Below, piece after piece: positions 18,335 to 25,261 of a DNA stretch of 64,000 bases. Numbering within the stretch: the stretch's first letter is position 1; the number at the start of each line of letters is the position of its first letter. The stretch is from Zoogloeaceae bacterium (GTDB taxonomy: Bacteria; Pseudomonadota; Gammaproteobacteria; Burkholderiales; Rhodocyclaceae). A program made the position numbers and the translations under genes. The notes beneath the pieces are model-generated. The model was not told where the DNA came from, did not search any database, and worked only from the letters and a program-made list of their open reading frames with translations. The DNA is taken from assembly GCA_024235655.1 (NCBI GenBank), contig JACKLY010000001.1, positions 434,001 through 498,000 on the forward strand, in the 5' to 3' direction.

Positions 18335-18708
18335 ACCGCTGGCTGAATTTGCTGCGCCCGGGGGACTGGCTGGTCGTTGCCGTGGCCGCGTTGCTGGTGG
18401 CGGCCGCCTTCCCGCTGGTCTGGCAGGGCGGCATTGCCGAAAAGGCCGTGGTCCGGCGCGATGGTGAAGTGATCGCCGAGCTGGACCTCTCGCGCAAGCG
18501 GACGCTGGAAGTGGCCGGCGCCATCGGCACCACGGTCATTGCGGTCGAACCGGGGCGGGCCCGCGTCGCTGCCGATCCCGGCCCGCGCCAGTATTGTGTG
18601 CGCCAGGGCTGGTTGAAGCGTCCTGGCGAAATCGCCATCTGCGCCCCCAGCCACATCAGCCTGCAGATTGCCGGCAGGAAGAAGGATTTTGACTCCATCG
18701 CCTACTAA
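18331..18708 (+). CDS. NusG domain II-containing membrane-anchored protein
   Basis: A 125-aa protein with one N-terminal membrane helix (DWLVVAVAALLVAAAFPLVW) and an extracytoplasmic NusG-II beta domain ending GRARVAADPGPRQYCVRQGWLKRPGEIAICAPSHISLQI. The TTG start at 18331 overlaps the rapZ stop (TTGA), which fixes the frame. Such proteins are commonly encoded beside Gx transporter genes, as here. The biochemical role is unknown; the pair may help import or present a redox cofactor. Confidence 0.8.
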   Translation: MNRWLNLLRPGDWLVVAVAALLVAAAFPLVWQGGIAEKAVVRRDGEVIAELDLSRKRTLEVAGAIGTTVIAVEPGRARVAADPGPRQYCVRQGWLKRPGEIAICAPSHISLQIAGRKKDFDSIAY

Positions 18709-19243
18709 ACCTGTGCAGCAGATCGAGCTGCAGACCACGCCAGCAGATCATCGCATCGCCCAGCTGGCGGCGGCGGCGATTGCCCTCTCGCTGGTTGATG
18801 CGGCGATCCCGCTCCCCTTGCCGGGGGTAAAACCGGGGCTGGCCAATATTGTTACGTTGCTGGTCTTGTACCGCTTTGGCTTTGCTGCGGCAGCCTGGGT
18901 GACTGGTTTGCGTATCGTCGCCGGCAGCCTGCTGCTGGGCCATTTTCTCTCACCGGGATTTTTTCTCAGTCTTTCCGGCGGCATTTGCAGCCTGTTCATG
19001 CTGGCCCTGGTGTGCCGCCTGCCACAACAGTGGTTTGGCCCGGTTTCGCTTTCCGTATTTGCAGCTTTTGCCCATATCTGCGGTCAGCTTTTGATCGCCC
19101 GCCTGTGGCTCATTCCACACGACGGCGTGTTCATGCTGGCTCCGGTTTTCTTTGCCGCAGCGCTTTTCTTCGGCATCATCAACGGCTTGATCGTTGCTCG
19201 TCTGCTTGGCGAGCTGCCCCCCGAGGAGGCTCAGCATGCCTAA
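18689..19243 (+). CDS. Gx transporter family protein
   Basis: A multi-pass inner-membrane protein of 184 aa (about five helices) of the family once annotated as heptaprenyl diphosphate synthase component I. It has the typical AAIALSLVDAAIPLPLPGVKPGLANIVTLLVLY start and a glycine/leucine-rich core. TTG at 18689 (after AGGAAGAAGGA) is the likely start and overlaps the NusG-II gene by 20 bp. The annotated synthase activity is doubtful; the fold resembles ECF-type S components. The stop overlaps the ubiX start, so all four genes from rapZ on look cotranscribed. Confidence 0.8.
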   Translation: MTPSPTKPVQQIELQTTPADHRIAQLAAAAIALSLVDAAIPLPLPGVKPGLANIVTLLVLYRFGFAAAAWVTGLRIVAGSLLLGHFLSPGFFLSLSGGICSLFMLALVCRLPQQWFGPVSLSVFAAFAHICGQLLIARLWLIPHDGVFMLAPVFFAAALFFGIINGLIVARLLGELPPEEAQHA

Positions 19244-19847
19244 AACCATCTGTCTGGCCCTGACCGGCGCTTCCGGCATGCCGTATGGCATCCGCCTGCT
19301 GGAGTGCCTGCTGGGCGCAGGGTGCCATGTCCAGTTGCTCTATTCGCAAGTGGCCCAGGTCGTGGCACGCCAGGAAATGGCCCTGGAACTGCCGGCACGG
19401 GCGCAGGAGGCGCAGGTTTTTTTTCGTGAGCGCTTTTCCGGCCTGCCCGGCACGCTCGACGTTTATGGTCGCGAAGAATGGTTCTCGCCGGTGGCCAGCG
19501 GCTCCAATCCGCCGGATGCGATGGTGGTCTGCCCATGCACCATGGGCACGCTGGCCGCGATCGCTCAAGGCCTGGCTGACAACCTGATCCAGCGCGCGGC
19601 CGATGTCGCCCTCAAGGAGCGCCGGCCACTGATTCTGGTGCCGCGCGAAACGCCGTTTTCGAGCATCCATCTGGAAAACATGTTGCGTCTTTCGCAGGCC
19701 GGTGCAGTCATCCTGCCCCCCAATCCCGGCTTCTACAACCATCCAAAAAGCGTGCAGGATGTCGTCGACTTCGTTGTCGCGCGCATTCTCGATCATTTGG
19801 GCGTGGCGCATGCCCTGATGCAGCGCTGGGGAGCCTCTGCCGAATGA
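19236..19847 (+). CDS. ubiX: Flavin prenyltransferase UbiX
   Basis: UbiX joins dimethylallyl phosphate to FMN to make prenyl-FMN, the cofactor of UbiD-type decarboxylases in ubiquinone synthesis. The 203-aa protein shows the family motifs LTGASGMPYGIRLLE at the start, VVCPCTMGTLAAIAQGLADNLIQRAADV, and RRPLILVPRETPFSSIHLENMLRL. The ATG at 19236 overlaps the upstream stop. It sits after the Gx transporter and before the LON-domain gene, which starts inside its stop codon. Confidence 0.96.
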   Translation: MPKTICLALTGASGMPYGIRLLECLLGAGCHVQLLYSQVAQVVARQEMALELPARAQEAQVFFRERFSGLPGTLDVYGREEWFSPVASGSNPPDAMVVCPCTMGTLAAIAQGLADNLIQRAADVALKERRPLILVPRETPFSSIHLENMLRLSQAGAVILPPNPGFYNHPKSVQDVVDFVVARILDHLGVAHALMQRWGASAE

Positions 19848-20479
19848 GCCTTTTCGATTTTCTCAAACCATCGCCACGCGAAGTGCCGCCGGAAGTGCTG
19901 GAGATTCCGCTTTTTCCGCTGAAGTCGGTGCTCTTTCCCGGTGGCCAGTTGTCGCTCAAGGTGTTCGAGAAGCGCTACCTGGACATGAGCGCTGCCTGTC
20001 TGAAGAACGACCAGCCTTTCGGTATCTGCCTGATCCTCAACGGCGAGGAAACCGGCGCCCCTGCCGAACCCTATACCACGGGTACCCTCGCGCATGTCAG
20101 CCAATGGGACATGGAGCAGCTCGGCATTCTCCAGCTGTCCGTGCGCGGTGGCCGTCGTTTCCGGATTCTCGAACGGCGCGTCGATGCCGATGGCTTGCAG
20201 CACGCGAAAGTGCAGTTGCTGGCAGAGCCCGACAATGTGCGTGTTCCTGCTGCGCAAGAGAGCCTTTTGCCGATCCTGCGCAAGGTCGCGGATGACCTCG
20301 GCCAGGAGAAAATGCCTTTGCCGCACGACTGGGAGAATGCAGCCTGGGTGGGCTATCGACTGACCGAGGTGATGCCGGTGCAATTGCTGGCCAAGCAGAA
20401 ATTGCTGGAACTCGATGATGCCGTATCGCGGCTGGAAATCCTGTTCAAGTATCTGGCGCAGCGAGGGCTGGTGAAGTAA
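19844..20479 (+). CDS. LON substrate-binding domain protein
   Basis: A 211-aa protein consisting of only the LON N-terminal (PUA-like) domain: LEIPLFPLKSVLFPGGQLSLKVFEKRYLDM, followed by GTLAHVSQWD and a helical C-terminus. It lacks the ATPase and protease parts of Lon, so it cannot act as the protease; the function of these stand-alone proteins is unknown. The ATG overlaps the ubiX stop (ATGA). Its 3' end overlaps mutY, on the opposite strand, by 35 bp. Confidence 0.88.
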   Translation: MSLFDFLKPSPREVPPEVLEIPLFPLKSVLFPGGQLSLKVFEKRYLDMSAACLKNDQPFGICLILNGEETGAPAEPYTTGTLAHVSQWDMEQLGILQLSVRGGRRFRILERRVDADGLQHAKVQLLAEPDNVRVPAAQESLLPILRKVADDLGQEKMPLPHDWENAAWVGYRLTEVMPVQLLAKQKLLELDDAVSRLEILFKYLAQRGLVK

Positions 20480-21479
20480 GCAATTTGCGGATGGGCGCCG
20501 GCAAGGCCGCCTGGCCGATCGTCGCGAGCGGTAGCCACTCCAGTGATCCCTCACAGCAGGTCGGTGCGTGAGCTATTCGACACAGTTGCGGTCTCAGTGT
20601 CAGCCGGAAATGGGTGAAGCTGTGCTGCAGCTCCGGCAGGGCAACGGTGCTGCCGGATGGCAGCCCCCATGCGGATGCCAGCATCTCGGGCGTTCCCTCC
20701 GGCAGGGCCAGCAATCCGCCCCAGATCCCGGTCTGTGGCCGGCGCTCGAGCAGGACGTGGTGCCCGTCGGTGAAGATGCTGACAACGCTGATCCTTTCAG
20801 GGACCGGTTTGCGCGGCCGGGCTGTCGGCAGTGAGCCCTGCCTGCCTTCTTGCCTAGCGACACACATGCCCTGCATCGGGCAGGCGCTGCAGCGCGGCTG
20901 GCCGCGCGTACAAATGCTCGCACCCAGATCCATGATGCCTTGGGTGTAGGTCTCGATGTCATTGGCCGGCAGTAATGTCTCAGCCAGCGCCCAGAGTTCG
21001 CGTTCGACCGACGCTTTCCCCGGAAAACCCTCGATGCCGAAGCAGCGGGTAAGCACCCGCTTCACGTTGCCGTCCAGAATGGCTTGGCGCTGGCCAAAGG
21101 CGAAGGCAGAAATGGCGGCTGCCGTGGAACGGCCGATACCGGGCAGTTCATTGATCTGCGCCGCCGTCTCGGGAAAGCGGCCAGCGTGTCTGGCAACGAT
21201 TTCCTGTGCGCAGCGATGCAGGTTGCGTGCCCTGGCGTAGTAGCCAAGGCCGGCCCAGTACGCCAGCACTTCCTGTTGTCGTGTGGCGGCCAGCGTGACG
21301 ATGTCCGGAAAACGTTCGAGGAAACGCAGGTAATACGGAATCACGGTGCTCACCTGCGTTTGCTGCAGCATGATCTCCGAGAGCCAGATGCGGTAGGCGT
21401 CCCGTGTCTGCTGCCAGGGCAGGTCGTGGCGGCCATGCTGCTTCTGCCAGTGGATGAGGCGTTCGGCGAAATCGCTCAC
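20445..21479 (-). CDS. mutY: A/G-specific adenine DNA glycosylase MutY
   Basis: MutY removes adenine mispaired with 8-oxoguanine. The 344-aa protein has the start DLPWQQTRDAYRIWLSEIMLQQTQV (with the catalytic-site E). The helix-hairpin-helix loop is INELPGIGRSTAAAISAFAFGQ, and the 4Fe-4S cysteines lie in CTRGQPRCSACPMQGMC. A NUDIX-like 8-oxoG recognition domain forms the C-terminus. GTG at 21479 (MSDFAERLIHWQ) is the family-consistent start. It is convergent with the LON-domain gene. Confidence 0.97.
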   Translation of the reverse strand: MSDFAERLIHWQKQHGRHDLPWQQTRDAYRIWLSEIMLQQTQVSTVIPYYLRFLERFPDIVTLAATRQQEVLAYWAGLGYYARARNLHRCAQEIVARHAGRFPETAAQINELPGIGRSTAAAISAFAFGQRQAILDGNVKRVLTRCFGIEGFPGKASVERELWALAETLLPANDIETYTQGIMDLGASICTRGQPRCSACPMQGMCVARQEGRQGSLPTARPRKPVPERISVVSIFTDGHHVLLERRPQTGIWGGLLALPEGTPEMLASAWGLPSGSTVALPELQHSFTHFRLTLRPQLCRIAHAPTCCEGSLEWLPLATIGQAALPAPIRKLLTSPALAAPDT

Positions 21480-21654
21480 ATGCAGGGTTCCGGGCTCGAG
21501 GGTCGACAGGGGCAGGGTGCAGCGGGGATAATCCCGCCCTTACGTATTTTTCCGGCCGATGCTAACACGGCCTTTCCCGATGCGCGCCAAGTCAGAAAAC
21601 CCGCTGCAACAAGCCCATCTGCCCTGCCCTGCCTGTGACGAAGGGAAATCCGGG

Positions 21655-22158
21655 ATGACGGGTGACGATTTCGATTGCCGGGAATTCCGCGTGGCACTGG
21701 GCAGCTTTGCCACCGGCATTGCCGTGGTGACCGCCTGCGCACCCGATGGCAGCTTTGTCGGCCTGACCATCAATTCCTTCAATTCAGTATCGCTCGACCC
21801 ACCGCTGGTGCTGTGGAGCCTCGATCTGGGTTCGCCCAGCCTGGCCGCCTTCCGCTCCGCCAGCCATTACGCGATCAATATTCTGGCTGCCGACCAGATC
21901 GAACTCTCACAGCGTTTTGCCACGCGGCTCGAGGACAAGTTCGGCGACCTGCTGCTGTGCGATGGGGCGGGCGGCGCCCCTTTGCTGCATGGCTGTTGTG
22001 CCTGGTTCGAATGTGCCAACGAGGTGCGTTATCCCGGCGGTGATCACGAGATTTTCATCGGCCGCGTTGAACGTTTCAGCAGCGATTCGGCGCGCCCGCC
22101 CCTGATTTACCACGCCGGGGCTTACCGTGGGCTCAGCCGGGATGTGTACGCCGATTGA
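21655..22158 (+). CDS. Flavin reductase family protein
   Basis: A 167-aa split-barrel flavin reductase (HpaC/RutF type). It has FRVALGSFATGIAVVTA, the FMN-binding SFNSVSLDPPLVLWSL and the late HEIFIGRVERF. Such enzymes reduce FMN or FAD with NAD(P)H and pass it to a monooxygenase, or act as nitroreductase-like proteins. The ATG at 21655 is chosen because the preceding 32 codons show no family character. No partner oxygenase lies nearby. Confidence 0.88.
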   Translation: MTGDDFDCREFRVALGSFATGIAVVTACAPDGSFVGLTINSFNSVSLDPPLVLWSLDLGSPSLAAFRSASHYAINILAADQIELSQRFATRLEDKFGDLLLCDGAGGAPLLHGCCAWFECANEVRYPGGDHEIFIGRVERFSSDSARPPLIYHAGAYRGLSRDVYAD

Positions 22159-22202
22159 TCGACGCCCATGCCGCTGCCTGTGCAGCAGCGCAATCGCCTT
22201 GT

Positions 22203-22230
22203 TGAATGCCTGCCCGGATCGGCATAGAAT
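22203..22230 (+). promoter_or_regulatory. Promoter of the interrupted tRNA-Gly gene
   Basis: TTGAAT (22203-22208) and TAGAAT (22225-22230) are separated by 16 bp and lie 30 bp before the tRNA 5' end, a good sigma-70 arrangement for a tRNA gene. Transcription from here would run through the whole group II intron. Confidence 0.6.
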
Positions 22231-22298
22231 GCCCCCTCGCGCCTTTTCCGGCGCACCGAGCGGGCGTCGTATAATGGTAATACCCTAGCTTCCCAAGC

Positions 22299-23160
22299 GT
22301 GCGACACGAACTGTCGCTAGGTTTACGGGTTCCCTGTCAGGCGCGTTATGACCTGACTCAACAACCCGCTTCATCCACCGTCCCGGGTGGGTAACCTTGA
22401 CGGCGTATGCCGTACAAGTAATTGTTCTGCTGTTACCGGGCCAGCGTAGCCCCGTCACTGAAGCACCGTGACGAATAGCCGGAAAATAGGCAGAACCGAG
22501 GTTTCAGCACCTCGTAGCCTAGGAGCAGTGCGTCGCTGGTAACGGCGAGGTACTAAGCGCTCTGACAATGTAGCCACCTCTTGGGGTACGTCAAACCCCG
22601 TGAGGGGTTCTGGCGTGATATCGGAAGTTGCATCCGATTGAGGCGCTAGGCTGGGCTGGATGGTCAACGCAAGTGAACTACCAATAAACGTCGTGAAGTT
22701 AAATGAGCCAAAGGCAACTTGCTGCATTGGGCTCTGCCAAAAGGCATGTGATCGGTTGTCCATTTGCTTGGTGTGGACACGCTGACGCACGATCACCGGC
22801 GGAAAGGTAGGACCTTCCCAGTTCTGTTACTTGTACGGAACGTGGTAAGCCCGTATGGGCGTTCTTTAACAACATGGCAACTCATAAGTTCCTGCTCGGC
22901 TTCGGTTGAGTGGGAGAGTCGCGCAGTACGTGTTTTGAGGAACAAGGCTGTCCGCAAGGCCAGTTTTACCTGTGCGGGTAGAGGAGGATGGAAAAAGCGA
23001 ATGCCTCTCTGTAATGGAGGGGATAGGGGATGAAACGATTGCCCCGACGCGAAAGCGTGCAGACTTCCATCTGGTGACTCTTCGTAAGAAGGGTTTGTGC
23101 AATCGCAACCCGAACGGGGGAGTGTTATCATCCCGTCTGGGGTGATCGCATGTTTCTGTA
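22299..23160 (+). ncRNA. Group II intron domains I-III
   Basis: This gene-free ~860-bp stretch is ribozyme, not protein-coding. It contains typical group II segments: GTGCGAC paired with TGTCGC at the 5' end, an EBS1 hairpin (stem GTCCA/TGGAC around GCTTGG at 22766-22771), and GAACGTGGTAAGCCC. An AAGCGAATGCC-type segment precedes domain IV. GCTAGG (22645-22650) complements exon CCTAGC and may be EBS2. Short frames read through it are chance ORFs. Confidence 0.8.
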
Positions 23161-23238
23161 ATACATTGATTCCACAGGGCGGCGGCGCTGCCGCCTATAC
23201 GGATCAATGGGTTATGGATCGTTCCTCCCTTCGGTCGA

Positions 23239-23312
23239 GCGGGTGTAGTTCAATGGTAGAACTTCTGCTTCCCAAGCAGATAGCGTGGGTTCGATTCCCA
23301 TCACCCGCTCCA
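23239..23312 (+). tRNA. Intact tRNA-Gly(CCC) carried inside the intron
   Basis: A complete 74-nt tRNA. The acceptor stem is GCGGGTG/CACCCGC and the D arm GTTC-AATGGTA-GAAC. The anticodon stem TCTGC/GCAGA encloses loop TTCCCAA (anticodon CCC). The T arm is GTGGG-TTCGATT-CCCAT, followed by TCCA with the CCA encoded. It has the same anticodon as the interrupted host tRNA but a different D arm, acceptor stem and anticodon stem, so it is not a simple duplicate. It ends 7 bp before the ribosome-binding site of the RT gene. A GGCGGC/GCCGCC hairpin (about 23178-23195) precedes it; no clear promoter of its own was seen. Confidence 0.93.
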
Positions 23313-23329
23313 TACAACCGGAGGTTGAT

Positions 23330-24997
23330 ATGGACGCAATGCAATCCGATTGCGATGTCGCCTCTACGGCTTGGCAGTCTTGGCACGATGTTTCATGGGT
23401 CAAGGCTTTTCAAGTTGTCGCGAGGCTACAGACACGTATTGCGAAGGCAGCAAAAGCAGGGGAATGGCGGAAGGTTCGCGCCCTGCAGAGACTCCTGACC
23501 AAATCCAGCAGCGCGAAAGCGTTGGCAGTGCGGAAGGTTACGGAGAATCAAGGTCGGAAAACTCCAGGCGTGGATAAACAAACCTGGGGCACACCGGACG
23601 AGAAGTGGAAAGCGGTGGTGAATCTTGGCAACAAGAAATACCGTCCGTTACCGCTACGTCGCATCTACATCCCGAAAGCAAATGGTGATAAACGCCCGTT
23701 GGGCATACCCACCATGCGCGACCGGGCGATGCAAGCGCTGCATTTACTGGCGCTGGAACCTGTTGCTGAAACAACTGCAGACCCCCATTCCTACGGTTTT
23801 CGACGTGAGCGCTCAACTGCTGATGCCATCGAACAAGTACGCATTGTGCTTGGACGAAAAGCATCCGCTAAGTGGGTGTTGGAAGGGGATATCAAAGGCT
23901 GTTTCGACAATATCAGTCACGACTGGCTGGCTGCCAATGTCTGCATGGACAAAGGCATACTTCGGAAGTGGCTGAAAGCAGGTTTCATCGAAACGGGAAG
24001 GCTTTTCCCAACGCACGCAGGTACGCCACAGGGAGGCATCATCTCCCCGGCTTTGGCGAACTTGGCGCTGGACGGCCTGCAACACGAACTGACAACACTG
24101 TTCCGAACAGTGAGGGAAGAACGTGCGGCGAAGGTCAATCTGGTGCGATACGCGGATGACTTTATTATCACCGGCAGCTCGAAAGAGCTTCTGGAGGAAA
24201 AGGTCAAACCTCTGGTGGAGAAGTTCCTTGCCGCCCGAGGCCTCATCCTCTCGGAGAAGAAGACCAAGGTCACGCATGTGACGGAGGGCTTCGACTTCTT
24301 GGGTTGGAACGTCAGGCATCTCAATCGAATGCTGATTACTCAGCCGTCGAAGAAAAATGTCAAAGCGTTTCTTGAGAAGATCCGTGATCTATTGCGGGAA
24401 AGAAAGGCTGCCAGACAGATTGACGTGATCGAAAAGCTTACCCCGGTGGTTAGGGGATGGGCTAACTATCACCGAAGTCAGATGGCAACCAAGACGTTTG
24501 CTCAATGCGATCATCGAATCTGGGAAGCGTTGTGGCGCTGGGCGAAACGCCGTCACCCGAACAAGGGGAAGCGGTGGATCAAGAAGCGTTACTTCAAGTG
24601 CATCAAGGGGCGTGACTGGCTTTTTGCAGATCAGGATAAGCTGCTACCTGTATTGATGAGCTACCGGAAACGGCCGCACACCAAAATCATGGCAGACGCA
24701 AATCCGTACGATCCAGCGTTCGACGAGTATTTTTCCAAGCGACTTGCAATGCGAATGGACAAGACGCTCGAAGGACGTCGCAAGCTTCGATGGTTGTGGT
24801 GGTGGCAGCTAGGTGAGTGCCCCGTCTGCGATCAAAAGATTACGAGAGAAACTGGGTGGCATCTTCACCACATAATCAAGAAATCGAAACGAGGCTCGGA
24901 CAAGCTGACCAATCTGGTCTTGCTACATCCGAACTGCCATATGCAACACCACGTTTTAGAGAAGTACGGAGCTGCCGGTGCCTCAATGTTCAAATAA
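23330..24997 (+). CDS. ltrA: Group II intron reverse transcriptase/maturase with HNH endonuclease
   Basis: A full-length 555-aa intron-encoded protein that promotes splicing and retrohoming of its own intron. The RT0-RT7 region has FQVVARLQTRIAKA, KTPGVDKQTW, PLPLRRIYIPKANG and the catalytic LVRYADDFIITG. The maturase (X) domain has VVRGWANYHRSQ. The C-terminal En domain has zinc ligands CPVC and the HNH-type HLHHIIKKSKRGSDKLTNLVLLHPNCHMQHH. The ATG at 23330 has GGAGG 5 bp upstream, placed right after the cargo tRNA. No frameshift is visible, so the intron may still be active. It resembles the chloroplast-like/IIB lineage. Confidence 0.96.
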   Translation: MDAMQSDCDVASTAWQSWHDVSWVKAFQVVARLQTRIAKAAKAGEWRKVRALQRLLTKSSSAKALAVRKVTENQGRKTPGVDKQTWGTPDEKWKAVVNLGNKKYRPLPLRRIYIPKANGDKRPLGIPTMRDRAMQALHLLALEPVAETTADPHSYGFRRERSTADAIEQVRIVLGRKASAKWVLEGDIKGCFDNISHDWLAANVCMDKGILRKWLKAGFIETGRLFPTHAGTPQGGIISPALANLALDGLQHELTTLFRTVREERAAKVNLVRYADDFIITGSSKELLEEKVKPLVEKFLAARGLILSEKKTKVTHVTEGFDFLGWNVRHLNRMLITQPSKKNVKAFLEKIRDLLRERKAARQIDVIEKLTPVVRGWANYHRSQMATKTFAQCDHRIWEALWRWAKRRHPNKGKRWIKKRYFKCIKGRDWLFADQDKLLPVLMSYRKRPHTKIMADANPYDPAFDEYFSKRLAMRMDKTLEGRRKLRWLWWWQLGECPVCDQKITRETGWHLHHIIKKSKRGSDKLTNLVLLHPNCHMQHHVLEKYGAAGASMFK

Positions 24998-25017
24998 GAG
25001 GCGCTTATGAGTTGCTT

Positions 25018-25051
25018 GAGCCGTATGCGGGGAAACTTGCACGTACGGTTC
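25018..25051 (+). ncRNA. Group II intron domain V catalytic hairpin
   Basis: A 34-nt hairpin starting GAGCCGTATGCGGG, with a GAAA tetraloop and ending GCACGTACGGTTC. This is the nearly invariant group II domain V, including the AGC catalytic triad and the two-base bulge. Domain VI follows (AGGGGGTAACC-GCGA-GGTTACCTCCT), with a candidate branch-point A at 25086, 6 nt before the intron end. Confidence 0.9.
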
Positions 25052-25261
25052 TTAGGGGAGGGGGTAACCGCGAGGTTACCTCCTTACCCGCCTAGAGCCG
25101 TGGGTTCGATTCCCATCGCCCGCTCCACTTCTTCCCGCTTTTCCCCCGTGTTTTCCTGAGCCGCTTTGCTGCGCCGCAGTTCGCGCTTCCACCGACATGG
25201 CTATAGAATCGCTGGAAAAGGTCTTGTGCCGGCAGAAGACCAGAAGACTCGGGGAGGCATT

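Larger units (their letters stand above)
22299..25092 (+). mobile_element. Group II intron (IIB-like) inserted in tRNA-Gly
   Basis: The 2794-nt element starts GTGCGAC, the group II 5' consensus, directly after the tRNA 5' exon, and lies in the same orientation as the tRNA. About 860 nt of structured RNA (domains I-III) precede the reverse-transcriptase ORF. Domain V (25018-25051) and a domain VI hairpin (about 25055-25092) close the element. A hairpin loop holds GCTTGG (22766-22771), the exact complement of the exon's terminal CCAAGC, a strong EBS1-IBS1 match. The 3' end reads ACCCGCC rather than the usual final AY. Domain IV also carries a complete tRNA-Gly gene, which is highly unusual. Confidence 0.92.
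22260..25127 (+). tRNA. tRNA-Gly(CCC) interrupted by a group II intron
   Basis: The 5' exon (22260-22298, 39 nt) begins GCGGGCG and ends in the anticodon arm CTAGCTTCCCAAGC. The 3' exon (25093-25127, 35 nt) begins TAG and ends with CGCCCGC and the encoded CCA tail. Joined, they give a 74-nt tRNA with matching acceptor stem (GCGGGCG/CGCCCGC), anticodon stem (CTAGC/GCTAG), 7-nt loop TTCCCAA (anticodon CCC), 4-nt variable loop AGCC and T arm GTGGG-TTCGATT-CCCAT. The insertion falls within the 3' strand of the anticodon stem, between canonical positions 40 and 41. The tRNA can only be made if the intron splices. Confidence 0.9.

Noticed and set aside
19844..20479. Lon protease
   Set aside because: Only the N-terminal LON domain is present; there is no Walker motif or catalytic Ser-Lys region.
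22764..23207. Short open frames between the tRNA 5' half and the RT gene
   Set aside because: They fall in the structured group II intron RNA (domains I-IV) and have no ribosome-binding site or family resemblance.
22260..23312. Two ordinary tandem tRNA-Gly genes
   Set aside because: The first lacks its 3' half at 22299, and the matching half (acceptor stem CGCCCGC) is found at 25093-25127, not before the second tRNA.
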